The notes beneath the pieces were generated by a model. The model had not been told where the DNA came from. It saw nothing but the letters and a program-made list of their open reading frames with translations, and searched no databases. Positions 46,451 to 54,666 of a DNA stretch of 64,000 nt are shown piece by piece (the stretch's first letter is position 1; the number at the start of each line of letters is the position of its first letter). Both the position numbers and the translations under genes were made by a program. The stretch is from Microbacterium maritypicum (GTDB taxonomy: Bacteria; Actinomycetota; Actinomycetes; Actinomycetales; Microbacteriaceae). The stretch lies in the NCBI RefSeq assembly GCF_041529975.1, contig NZ_CP168030.1, positions 2,294,001 through 2,358,000 of the forward strand. The letters run 5' to 3'.

Positions 46451-47245
46451 CTAGTTGACCGACCAGCCCTCAGGCAGATTCATTGTGTTCGGGTCCTGTC
46501 GCTCCGCCCATATAGCGCCATCGCTGACCAGCCCTTCGACCCCGCCCGGCGGGGTCTTTCGCCACCATTGCAGCGACACCTCCACGGCGCGCTCACGGAA
46601 GGTTCGCATGTGGACGGCGATACGGGGGTCGGCGGTCCACGAGAACACGCTCCAAACGGGCCAGACCGGCATGTTCCAGCCGACCCGCAGTACCGCCATG
46701 CGTTCGGCAAAGCCGACGTCGAGTTGCAGCGTGGACTCGGGTAAGACGAATCGCCTCGTGAAAACGCCTGGCATCGTCGGGTGGGGGTGGACATGGAAGT
46801 CGACGTCGATGAGTTCGTTGTCGATCTGCACGGTCGGTGGTTGCCAGGACTCTTCGCGCATGTTGAAGTCGAGCACCGGCTGGAACCGATCTCCGGATTG
46901 GAAGATCGACACGAACGCCCACGGTCGGGAGTGCTCATCCCTGTCGCGAATCAGCGTGACCAGCTCGTCAATGCCACGTTCAGATCGCCGCCATGGCGTT
47001 GATACGTCGCCCGCGTAGTGGCTGGCGACGTAGGCATTGCGGCGCTGATCCACGGAACCGAGCCCGACGCCCCAGCCTGCGAGGTAGAAGTAGGCGCCGA
47101 CGTTGGTGAGCGGGTCGAGCCCGTGGTCTCGATAGAGGACGGCGAGTTCGTCGAAGGCGCGCTCCGGGATCCCGTCCCCGAGCGCTTCGACCAAGTAGAA
47201 CAGTCCGGATATTCGGGTAACTGCGGGTTTGCCGTCGCCGCGCAT
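46451..47245 (-). CDS. island protein of unknown function
   Basis: A 264-residue soluble protein containing many Trp residues ('GWNMPVWPVWSVFSWTADPR'). The N-terminal half is helical ('ISGLFYLVEALGDGIPERAF'), the C-terminal half beta-rich. No family is recognised. ATG 47245 is chosen because the open frame upstream runs into recombinase sequence; the two genes are divergent, 86 bases apart. Confidence 0.6.
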   Translation of the reverse strand: MRGDGKPAVTRISGLFYLVEALGDGIPERAFDELAVLYRDHGLDPLTNVGAYFYLAGWGVGLGSVDQRRNAYVASHYAGDVSTPWRRSERGIDELVTLIRDRDEHSRPWAFVSIFQSGDRFQPVLDFNMREESWQPPTVQIDNELIDVDFHVHPHPTMPGVFTRRFVLPESTLQLDVGFAERMAVLRVGWNMPVWPVWSVFSWTADPRIAVHMRTFRERAVEVSLQWWRKTPPGGVEGLVSDGAIWAERQDPNTMNLPEGWSVN

Positions 47246-47331
47246 CACCGCCGCCACTGCGCCCGGTTGTCGCGATCCATGCCAGCGACACGGAGCCCAA
47301 TGCGCATGCTGTTGAGAGCAGCCCACTCGCG

Positions 47332-49089
47332 GTGCTGAGTGCCCCGGTCGGAAGTCGAGCCGTCCTGTATCTTCGCGTCTCAAGCAAGGGGCAGTTAAAC
47401 ACCGACTACGACCCAGAAGGCATCTCCATACCGGCACAACGCGTGGCCTGCGAACGAAAGGCCGAGCAACTGGGCCTGACGGTTGTCGCGGAGTTCATCG
47501 AGCCTGGTCGTAGCGCCACGGAGATGACTAAGCGCGTTGCATTCCAGCAGATGCTCGAACGCATCCGTCGCGATAAGGACGTTGACTTTGTCATCGTTCA
47601 CAAGCTGTCCCGCTTCACCCGGAACCGTCTCGACGATGCGATCGTGATGGCCGACTTGAACAAGCGCGGCGTCGAACTCATCTCCGCAACGGAACAGATC
47701 GACGCCAGCCCTGAGGGGCAGCTCATGCACGGCATCCTCGCCACCTTCAACCAATACCGATCCGCCGCGGACGGCGCGGACATCGCGTACAAGATGGGCC
47801 AGAAAGCCAAGAACGGCGGAACCCTCGGGCGAGCGCCCATCGGTTATCTCAACGCTCCCGACTTCTTCGAAGGGCGCAAGGTCAACAGCGTCATCGTCGA
47901 CCCAGAGCGCGCACCCTTCGTCCAGCTCGCCTTCGAGATGTACGCAACCGGAGAGTCGACGCTCGAAGACATCGTCAACGAATGGGATGTGCGGGGGTTC
48001 ACCACTAGGCGAACCGCGCACCATCCCGCTGGAAGCGTCGCAATCTCAACCATGGCGCGCCTCCTGCGTGACCGCTACTACATCGGTGAGACAACCTACA
48101 AGGGCGAGACGTTCAAGGGTCGGCATGAACCGATCATCGAGCGCGACCTCTTCAACAAGGTGCAGGACCTCCTTGACGCTACCGGGCACGCGGGTGAACG
48201 ACGCCGCATCTACGAGAGCTATCTCAAGGGAAGCCTCTGGTGTGGAGAATGCTATGCGGAACGCGGTGACGTGAATCGTCGCATGATCATCCAGAGGGCT
48301 GTAGGTCGCACGAAAGCGGAGTACTTCTACTTCTTCTGCCGAGGACGTCAAGAAGGCGTATGCCGTTCTCGGCACCTTCCGATCGACGATGTCGAAGACG
48401 CAGTCATCGATCACTACCGAACCATCAGACTCGCGCCCGACTTCGTCGCTGCGGTCAAGGCGGGGCTCGATGAGATCATTCGTGACCAGCAACGGGTACA
48501 GGAGGTGCTTCGGCGTGACCTCGCTAACCAACGCAACCAACTCGAAGTCAAGGCCGACAACCTCGTCGATCTCGTTGCGACCGGAGGACTTGCTTCGGCG
48601 CGAGCGGCGGCACGCATTCGTGAAATCGAAGCGGAACGCGAGATCATCACGGAGCGGCTCAAAGGAGTCGTCGACGATGTTTCGACGGGCGTTCAGAGCA
48701 TCCTCGGCTGGCTAGAGCTGTTGAAAGACCCGCACGAGCTGTACAAGAACGCAAGCAACGAAATGCGCCGCCAGCTCAATCAAGCGATCTTCACGAAGAT
48801 CTTCGTGGTCGACAACGACAGAGTCGAATCTGAACTTACGGATCCTGCTCGTGCGCTCATCGAGGCGCAGGCAGCCTGGCGCGCAGCCGTGCTCGCCGCA
48901 GAAAATAAAACAGCGATCGATGCCGACGCATCGATCGCTAGTTTCGAGGAAACATTAAATGCCAACCACTTTGTCAATGGTTGGAGTAAGAACTATTTGG
49001 TGGACCTGAGGGGACTCGAACCCCTGACCCCCTGCATGCCATGCAGGTGCGCTACCAGCTGCGCCACAGGCCCAGATGCCGCTCCGTAG
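47332..49089 (+). CDS. large serine recombinase (integrase), C-terminus replaced by antisense tRNA sequence
   Basis: 585 residues as it stands. The resolvase domain has the catalytic Ser17 ('YLRVSSKGQ') and 'KLSRFTRN'; next come the recombinase domain ('GRAPIGYLNAPDF'), a zinc ribbon ('WCGEC' with later 'FFCRG' and 'GVC') and a coiled coil near residues 375-450. Codons 1-556 lie inside the element; the last 29 ('VDLRGLEPLTPCM...') are read antisense through tRNA-Ala and 16 bases beyond it. In the excised circle the gene would instead continue into 26436-26804. The start is GTG 47332. The element's own mover; no separate excision factor is identified. Confidence 0.92.
   Translation: MLSAPVGSRAVLYLRVSSKGQLNTDYDPEGISIPAQRVACERKAEQLGLTVVAEFIEPGRSATEMTKRVAFQQMLERIRRDKDVDFVIVHKLSRFTRNRLDDAIVMADLNKRGVELISATEQIDASPEGQLMHGILATFNQYRSAADGADIAYKMGQKAKNGGTLGRAPIGYLNAPDFFEGRKVNSVIVDPERAPFVQLAFEMYATGESTLEDIVNEWDVRGFTTRRTAHHPAGSVAISTMARLLRDRYYIGETTYKGETFKGRHEPIIERDLFNKVQDLLDATGHAGERRRIYESYLKGSLWCGECYAERGDVNRRMIIQRAVGRTKAEYFYFFCRGRQEGVCRSRHLPIDDVEDAVIDHYRTIRLAPDFVAAVKAGLDEIIRDQQRVQEVLRRDLANQRNQLEVKADNLVDLVATGGLASARAAARIREIEAEREIITERLKGVVDDVSTGVQSILGWLELLKDPHELYKNASNEMRRQLNQAIFTKIFVVDNDRVESELTDPARALIEAQAAWRAAVLAAENKTAIDADASIASFEETLNANHFVNGWSKNYLVDLRGLEPLTPCMPCRCATSCATGPDAAP
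48995..49001 (+). repeat. attR core, right copy of ATTTGGT
   Basis: The right copy of the seven-base repeat. Its last four bases are the complement of the discriminator base and CCA end of tRNA-Ala, so integration keeps the mature tRNA sequence intact. Confidence 0.75.
48998..49073 (-). tRNA. tRNA-Ala (anticodon GGC)
   Basis: 76 bases on the minus strand with encoded CCA: acceptor GGGCCTG pairs with the CAGGTCC-type 3' strand (one G-T), D arm GCGCAGCTGGTAGCGC, anticodon stem CCTGC/GCAGG with loop ATGGCAT (anticodon GGC), T arm AGGGGTTCGAGTCCCCT. It decodes GCC. It is the attachment site of the island: its 3' end is now followed by recombinase sequence rather than by its terminator. Confidence 0.96.
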
Positions 49090-49210
49090 AAGCCGGAGCA
49101 ACTTGAAAAGAGTACTACACGAATCCGCGCGAGCACCAATCGGCGGCAGCCGCCCGGGAGTGTCGTCACCGGGCTGGAACAACCGGGAGTGGCGGGGCGT
49201 TCTGTTCTTC

Positions 49211-50281
49211 GTGAGCATCCTCGACAGTCTGGTGATCGGCGCAGGGCAGGCCGGCCTCTCGGCGTCCTTCCACCTGTCGCGGCTCGGCATCTCGCACGTC
49301 GTCCTCGACGCGGATGAGCGACCTGGAGGCGCCTGGCAGCATCGCTGGGACGCCCTGACGATGAGCGACGTGCACGGTGTCGCCGAGTTGCCCGGCGACA
49401 CGCCTCCGCCGCGTGACGGAGCCCGTGCCAACGTGGCCGTCCCCGACTACTTCGCGACATACGAGCGCACTCATGCACTCCCGGTGCTCCGACCGGTGCA
49501 CGTGGAACGCGTCGAGGACGAAGACGGACTCCTTGTCGTGCGAGCGCGGGAGGGGGAGTGGACGACCCGCACGCTGGTGAACGCGACGGGGACGTGGTCG
49601 CATCCGTTCCTCCCGCACTACCCCGGGATGGAGACCTTCGTCGGAGAGCAGCTGCACACGGTCGACTATCCCGGCCCCGAGCACTTCCTCGGCAAGCGGG
49701 TACTCGTGGTGGGCGGTGGGGCGTCCGCGGTGCAGTTCCTCGGTGCCCTCGCCCCGATCACCGACACGCTCTGGGTCACCCGTCGGGAACCCGTGTGGCG
49801 GAACGACGACTTCACGCCCGAAGCCGGTGCGGCCGCGGTCGCTCTGGTCGAGCAGCGCGTCGCCGCAGGACTCCCTCCCGAGAGCGTGGTCAGCGTCACC
49901 GGACTCATGCTGCGCCCGCAGGAACGCGAAGCCGAGCGTCTGGGCGCCTATGCCGCACGTCGCCCGATGTTCGAGCGCATCGAGCCCGACGGCGTGCGCT
50001 GGGCCGACGGCAGCTTCGAGCACGTCGACGTCATCCTCTGGGCCACGGGTTTCCGTCCGGCCATCAGCCACCTGGCGCCCCTGCACTTGCGCAGCGCGGC
50101 CGGCGGCATCCAGCTCGACCGGAACGGCCGCGGCACGACCGCGGTCGCCGACCCGCGGGTGCAGCTGGTCGGTTACGGGCCGTCGGCGAGCACGATCGGC
50201 GCCAATCGTGCCGGGCGTTCGGCGGCGAAAGGTGTGCAGCGCGCGCTGCGGTCCGCCGGGGCGAGCGTCACCAGCGGTTGA
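49211..50281 (+). CDS. FAD/NAD(P)-binding flavoprotein monooxygenase-like protein
   Basis: A 356-residue protein with two dinucleotide folds: 'VIGAGQAGLSASFHL' at residues 8-22 for FAD and 'VLVVGGGASAVQFLG' near 170 for NAD(P)H, plus 'LWATGFRP' near 280, the pattern of trk/CzcO-type flavin monooxygenases. Substrate unknown. GTG 49211 places the FAD motif at the N-terminus; the frame is open upstream through the tRNA-Ala region but that is non-coding. Its last 14 bases overlap the convergent DUF2804 gene. Confidence 0.87.
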   Translation: MSILDSLVIGAGQAGLSASFHLSRLGISHVVLDADERPGGAWQHRWDALTMSDVHGVAELPGDTPPPRDGARANVAVPDYFATYERTHALPVLRPVHVERVEDEDGLLVVRAREGEWTTRTLVNATGTWSHPFLPHYPGMETFVGEQLHTVDYPGPEHFLGKRVLVVGGGASAVQFLGALAPITDTLWVTRREPVWRNDDFTPEAGAAAVALVEQRVAAGLPPESVVSVTGLMLRPQEREAERLGAYAARRPMFERIEPDGVRWADGSFEHVDVILWATGFRPAISHLAPLHLRSAAGGIQLDRNGRGTTAVADPRVQLVGYGPSASTIGANRAGRSAAKGVQRALRSAGASVTSG

Positions 50282-51290
50282 GCACCTCTTCGGCGAAGCC
50301 CTCGATGCCGTCGACGCGCACCGGCGTACCCGTGTCGTCGTGCACCCAACCCGACCAGACGCCGAACAGCTGATCGGTCCGACTCGCGATGACCAGCGCA
50401 TTCGTACGTGACATCTTGTCGTAGAACGGTGTGAACGTGAGGTCGGCGGTCGCACCGTGCACCTGCCAGGGGCGCATGAACTGCTCGGGGTCGTAGTCCC
50501 ACACGAGTTCCTCGCTGATCTTCGACAGGCGCCCGTCGACGAGCAGGGCGTTCTCGGTGGCCCCGGAGCCATCCGTCCACTTCGCGCCGAGCTGCAACCC
50601 GATCGTGCGGCCGTCGACGATGCCGCTACCGGCGGCCCAGTTCCACCGCACCTGATACGGCCAGCGCCCGCGTCCGTGGTCGAGCACCGCCCAGCTGCCC
50701 ACCGGCACGTCGTGGGCGGTGCCGTCGATGGCGATGCTGCCGGTCGTCGGCCGCGCCACATCCTTCACGGTGTACTGGAACCGGCGGATGTCGTCCCCCC
50801 GACGCCAGGGCACGACCACGCCGAGTGACTCGTGCTCGAGCGGCCGCGCGGCGAGCAGGTCGAAGGACACGCGAGGAGCGGTGCCGCGCAGACGCGTGCC
50901 GTCGAACACCTCGTCGACGTCGAGCGTGATGCGGCGGGTCCGGGCCCGCACCGGGCCGTCCCCGAGCGATGGCGGCAGCGTCGCGGAGCGCGCTCCGGGG
51001 GAGATCACGGTCGATCCGATGTCCTCGCCGGTCGCCCGGTCGAGTACCCAGACCTCGTGCAGCGCCAGGTAGTCGACGCACGACACGGTGAACGCGATGA
51101 TGTGCGACGGCGTCATCACGTTCCAGTACTCCCAGCGCTTGTTGCGCCCCCAGCGGCCTCGACCGGGGATGCCGGATGTGTCGTGCAGAGGCGTTCGAGA
51201 CCAGCCGAGCGCATCGCGGTTCAGTGCCCCGTCGGGAGTCGTGAGCGAGACGGGCGCGGTGATCTCGCGCTCGATCAGCGGTGTGGGCAT
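50268..51290 (-). CDS. DUF2804 domain protein
   Basis: A 340-residue protein of the DUF2804 family, recognisable from 'KRWEYWNVMTPSHIIAFTV' near residue 52 and 'WNWAAGSG..DGRTIGLQLG' near 220. Function unknown; the fold is thought to be a beta-rich lipocalin-like one. No signal peptide or membrane segment is visible. It is convergent with the flavoprotein gene. Confidence 0.85.
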   Translation of the reverse strand: MPTPLIEREITAPVSLTTPDGALNRDALGWSRTPLHDTSGIPGRGRWGRNKRWEYWNVMTPSHIIAFTVSCVDYLALHEVWVLDRATGEDIGSTVISPGARSATLPPSLGDGPVRARTRRITLDVDEVFDGTRLRGTAPRVSFDLLAARPLEHESLGVVVPWRRGDDIRRFQYTVKDVARPTTGSIAIDGTAHDVPVGSWAVLDHGRGRWPYQVRWNWAAGSGIVDGRTIGLQLGAKWTDGSGATENALLVDGRLSKISEELVWDYDPEQFMRPWQVHGATADLTFTPFYDKMSRTNALVIASRTDQLFGVWSGWVHDDTGTPVRVDGIEGFAEEVLNRW

Positions 51291-51430
51291 CGTCGTCCTG
51301 CTGTCGGGAGGGATACCGTTCGGGTCGGCATCGTTGACCCGAGTGTAGAGGACCCGGTGCCGCCGTACGAGGGACCCGGCACACGGATCCGTGTTCGGGC
51401 GGAGACCGGCGCCTGGCTACGCTGAACAGC

Positions 51431-52222
51431 ATGCTCCGCATCGTGTTCCTCGTCGTCTGGCTGCTGCTCTCCGCCTGGCTCGTCATCTGGGTCGGCGAAG
51501 GGCTGTTCGGCGTGGATCAGCGTCATTCGATCCTCCCGTTCGCCGGTGAGGACACCCTCGGCGGCCCGATCATCATCGGCGTCGCGTGGGGCCTGCTGCT
51601 GACGTTCGGCGGGATGCTGTCGGGCCTGGCGCGTCGCAGGACCCCGCGCGGTGAGGCGCAGATCGGGGTCGGCACGATCGTCGAGGTCACCCGCACCGGG
51701 ATGACCGTCAACGATGTGCCGCAGTACGACCTCTTCATCCGCGTGAACCCGGGTGCGGCCGATGACTTCATAGGGCAGCTCCGTACGCTCGTGCAGCCCA
51801 CGGATCTCGCGACGCTCCAGGTGGGGCTTCCGGTCCCGGTGCGCTACAGCGTGACCGACCAGGACACGGTCGAGCTCGCGGACCTCAGCGACCCCGCTGT
51901 GCGCGACGCGATGCTGCAGTGGCGCATCGACCGAGGCTTGATCGACCCCCGCCAGGTACGGGCGCGCACCAGCGGGACGCAGGTGCCCGCGTCGGTGCTC
52001 GAGGTGCGGCCGACGGGCCGACGTCGCGAGGGGCAGAGCGAACTCGCGCTGCGCGTGCTCATGGCACCCGAAGGGGCGGCGACGTGGGAGGCCGACACGA
52101 CCGTGTTCGTCTACCCCCAGGCGATCCCGCATCTCCAGGTGGGAGCTCCCGTATGGGCGTTCTACCGCCGGGAGGACCCGCAGACCGTCGCGGTGACCAT
52201 CGAGAAGGAGACGGCACGATGA
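51431..52222 (+). CDS. membrane protein of unknown function
   Basis: A 263-residue protein with two N-terminal membrane segments ('IVFLVVWLLLSAWLVIWVG' and 'IIIGVAWGLLLTFGGMLSG') and a soluble domain of about 190 residues. The soluble part looks like two similar beta-rich halves, each ending near 'VPVRYSVTDQDTVEL' and 'APVWAFYRREDPQTVAV'. TACGCT (51418-51423) seven bases before ATG suggests leaderless transcription. Coupled to the next gene by ATGA. Confidence 0.75.
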   Translation: MLRIVFLVVWLLLSAWLVIWVGEGLFGVDQRHSILPFAGEDTLGGPIIIGVAWGLLLTFGGMLSGLARRRTPRGEAQIGVGTIVEVTRTGMTVNDVPQYDLFIRVNPGAADDFIGQLRTLVQPTDLATLQVGLPVPVRYSVTDQDTVELADLSDPAVRDAMLQWRIDRGLIDPRQVRARTSGTQVPASVLEVRPTGRRREGQSELALRVLMAPEGAATWEADTTVFVYPQAIPHLQVGAPVWAFYRREDPQTVAVTIEKETAR

Positions 52223-52746
52223 ACCCGATGGACACCCTCGTCTGGCTGGTGAACTTCCCGGCCTCTCACGGATACGCCATGGTCTTCATCGCGGGGTTCT
52301 CGACCCTCGGGCTGTTCGCGCTGTCGGCGCGGGGTGCGGTTCCGGGTGAGGCGCTGCGGAGCATCCGGGAGCGGGAGGGCCTCCTGCACCCCACGGAGCA
52401 CCCGCGAGGTCGGGTCTGGGCCGGCGTCGTCCGTATCGGTGCCCGCGTGCTGGCGCTGGTCATGGTCGGATCGCTCGTGATCGGGATCCTCAGCCTCACC
52501 GGAGTGCCCGTGACCCGGGCCTACATCTACGACAACGGCCGCCCCACCACCGGCACACTGGAGGGGGACTGGGTGACGTTCACGACCGCCGAGGGCGTCG
52601 AGTACACGCTGGAGAGCAACTTCTTCACTCCCGCCGTGTACCCGGATCGCGATGCGTTCCTGACGAGCGGGGAACCGGTGGTCGTCCGCTACCTGCCGAG
52701 TCATCCGCAGGCGTTCGTGATCGACAGCGATCAGACCCCGCGCTGA
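52219..52746 (+). CDS. membrane protein of unknown function, coupled partner
   Basis: A 175-residue protein with two membrane segments ('GYAMVFIAGFSTLGLFAL' and 'VLALVMVGSLVIGILSLTG') followed by a beta-rich external or internal domain ending 'SGEPVVVRYLPSHPQAFVI', which resembles the end of the upstream protein's soluble halves. ATG 52219 overlaps the previous stop, so the two are translated together and may interact. Confidence 0.72.
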   Translation: MNPMDTLVWLVNFPASHGYAMVFIAGFSTLGLFALSARGAVPGEALRSIREREGLLHPTEHPRGRVWAGVVRIGARVLALVMVGSLVIGILSLTGVPVTRAYIYDNGRPTTGTLEGDWVTFTTAEGVEYTLESNFFTPAVYPDRDAFLTSGEPVVVRYLPSHPQAFVIDSDQTPR

Positions 52747-52774
52747 GGTCGGAGGGGGCGCGTAGGGTGAGGGT

Positions 52775-53431
52775 ATGTCGCGCATCATCGTCTTCGGCGG
52801 CCACGGCCGCATCGCCCTTCTGCTCGCGCCACTGCTCGTCGCTCGCGGTGATGAGGTCACCGGCGTGATCCGCAACCCGGAGCACGCCTCCGATGTCGAA
52901 GCGACGGGGGCCGAGGCCCTCGTCGCGGATATCGAGAATCTCGACGTGGACGAGCTCGCCGAGATCATCCGCGGGCACGACGCGGTCGTGTGGTCGGCCG
53001 GTGCCGGTGGCGGATCACCGGAGCGCACGTACGCGGTGGATCGTGACGCCGCTCAGCGATCGATGGATGCGGCCGAGCGGGCGGGCGTCCGCCGCTACGT
53101 GATGGTGTCGTGGCTCGGATCCACGGCCGATCACGGTGTCCCGGAGGGCGACTCCTTCTTCCCGTACGCGGATGCGAAGTGGGCGGCCGACGAGCATCTG
53201 CGCGGCAGCGGGTTGGAAGGCACGATCCTCGCTCCCGGCACGCTCACGTTCGACGAGCCGACCGCGCGGATCCAGATCGACCCAGCGGGCAGCGGAGCCG
53301 TGTCGCGGGCAGACGTCGCCGGGGTCATCGCCGCATCGCTCCACGGACCGTGCACCATCGGCCGCACGATCCGTTTCGGCAACGGCGACGCCGCCACGGC
53401 GGTGCCGATCACCGAGGCGCTCGGCTGCTGA
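52775..53431 (+). CDS. NAD(P)-binding atypical SDR protein
   Basis: A 218-residue Rossmann protein of the YwnB/NAD(P)H-binding type: 'IIVFGGHGRIALLLAPLL' at residues 4-21 (GxxGxxG), 'VVWSAGAGGGSPE' and 'YADAKWAADEHLR' (YxxxK). Substrate unknown. TAGGGT (52763-52768) six bases before ATG predicts a leaderless mRNA. Confidence 0.87.
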   Translation: MSRIIVFGGHGRIALLLAPLLVARGDEVTGVIRNPEHASDVEATGAEALVADIENLDVDELAEIIRGHDAVVWSAGAGGGSPERTYAVDRDAAQRSMDAAERAGVRRYVMVSWLGSTADHGVPEGDSFFPYADAKWAADEHLRGSGLEGTILAPGTLTFDEPTARIQIDPAGSGAVSRADVAGVIAASLHGPCTIGRTIRFGNGDAATAVPITEALGC

Positions 53432-53457
53432 CGCGTCCACACCGCACCGGACCCGTC

Positions 53458-54663
53458 ATGTCCCGATACCGTCGCTGGGCCGCAGGAGCGCTGGCGGTCG
53501 TCGCGACGGCGGCACTGTGCGCCTCACCGGCAGCGGTCGCTTCGACCGCCCCGTCGACGGCTGCCTCCCGCACCTCCGCCGCGGTCTCCCCGGTCGCGGA
53601 GCCAACCGGCCCGGCCGCGCATGCGACCGCTCTCGTCAAGGAGATGTCGGTGGCCGAGCAGGCCTCCGCCGTGGTCATGGGGCACGTGTCGGGAACGGAT
53701 CCCGCCGCGCTCCGGGCATACATGAGTTCCGGTCTCGGCGGGTTCATCCTCATGGGAGCGAACATCCCCGACTCGGAGTCCCAGCTGCAGGCTCTCACCG
53801 CCGCGATGACCATCGATCCCGCGTTGCCGCCGCTGATCGCTGTCGACCAGGAGGGCGGGATCGTCTCGCGTCTGCACGGCGATGAGTACGCGGCCTCCAC
53901 CACGCTGAAGCGGCAGCCGGTCGACGCCACCTCGGCGGCGTTCACGGCTCGAGGGTCGCTGGTGGCCCGCGCGGGGATCACGGTGAACTTCGGCACCGTG
54001 GCCGACTTCACGGCCGACTCGGGAACCTTCATCTACGGTCGCGCGCTCGGCACCGATCCCGCGAGCGCCGCGGATCGCGTGTCGGCCGCCACCACCGCGC
54101 AGGAGCAGTTCGTCGCTTCGACGCTCAAGCACTTCCCCGGACATGGTGCAGCCCCCGGAGACTCGCATTCCGCGATCCCGAGCACGAGCATGGGGCTCGA
54201 CGAATGGCGCAGTACGGAGGCTGTCCCGTTCGCGGCGGGCGTCGATGCCGGAGCATCTCTCCTCATGTACGGGCATCTCGCCTACACGGCCGTGGACGCC
54301 CTGCCCGCCTCCCTCTCGGCGAAGTGGCACGAGATCGCCAGGGAGGAACTCGGCTTCGAGGGGGTGGCGGTGACCGACGACCTCGGGATGCTGCTGTCGT
54401 CGGGGAATCCCGCCTACGCGGATCCCGTCGCCAACGGTGTCGCCGCGATCGCCGCCGGCAACGACCTGGTGCTGATGATCGCGGGCTCCGATGCGCAGAC
54501 CGCGGGCAAGATGGCGGCCGGGATCGCGGCGGCGGTCGAAGCCGGCACTCTGCCGAAGGAGCGGCTCGAAGAAGCGGCGACGCGGGTGCTCACGTTGCGA
54601 ACCCAACTGTCCGCGGCGTCGGCGCGATGGACGCTCTGCGCCGACTGCGAACAGGCGGAGTGA
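53458..54663 (+). CDS. secreted glycoside hydrolase family 3 protein (beta-N-acetylhexosaminidase-like)
   Basis: A 401-residue protein with a signal peptide ('RRWAAGALAVVATAALCASP...AVAS'), a Thr/Ser/Ala-rich linker and a GH3 N-terminal barrel. Motifs are 'AVDQEGGIVSRL', 'KHFPGHGAAPGDSHSAIP' with the His/Asp dyad of NagZ-type enzymes, and 'VTDDLGM' with the probable nucleophile Asp. It likely removes GlcNAc from peptidoglycan or glycans outside the cell. ATG 53458 gives the signal peptide; the frame is open upstream within the previous gene. Confidence 0.9.
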   Translation: MSRYRRWAAGALAVVATAALCASPAAVASTAPSTAASRTSAAVSPVAEPTGPAAHATALVKEMSVAEQASAVVMGHVSGTDPAALRAYMSSGLGGFILMGANIPDSESQLQALTAAMTIDPALPPLIAVDQEGGIVSRLHGDEYAASTTLKRQPVDATSAAFTARGSLVARAGITVNFGTVADFTADSGTFIYGRALGTDPASAADRVSAATTAQEQFVASTLKHFPGHGAAPGDSHSAIPSTSMGLDEWRSTEAVPFAAGVDAGASLLMYGHLAYTAVDALPASLSAKWHEIAREELGFEGVAVTDDLGMLLSSGNPAYADPVANGVAAIAAGNDLVLMIAGSDAQTAGKMAAGIAAAVEAGTLPKERLEEAATRVLTLRTQLSAASARWTLCADCEQAE

Positions 54664-54666
54664 CGC

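Larger units (their letters stand above)
26431..49001 (+). mobile_element. 22.57 kb integrated element (defence island) in tRNA-Ala(GGC)
   Basis: The element lies between two copies of ATTTGGT. Its right end touches the 3' end of tRNA-Ala and carries the large serine recombinase; its left end begins with the severed 3' part of that recombinase gene. Content: recombinase, type I restriction-modification with a PrrC-like gene, Gabija-like pair, GIY-YIG protein, OLD-like ATPase, several unknown genes and a small surface cluster. Base composition is visibly less GC-rich than the host, and genes tend to use Shine-Dalgarno starts rather than leaderless ones. No phage structural or conjugation genes are seen. 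Confidence 0.85.

Noticed and set aside
26431-49001. Prophage interpretation of the island.
   Set aside because: Apart from the recombinase and one fibre-like protein there is no terminase, portal, capsid, tail or lysis gene; the cargo is defence and unknown genes.
48998-49089. The C-terminal 29 residues of the recombinase as a genuine conserved tail.
   Set aside because: They are an exact antisense reading of tRNA-Ala and its flank; this is host sequence beyond the att core.
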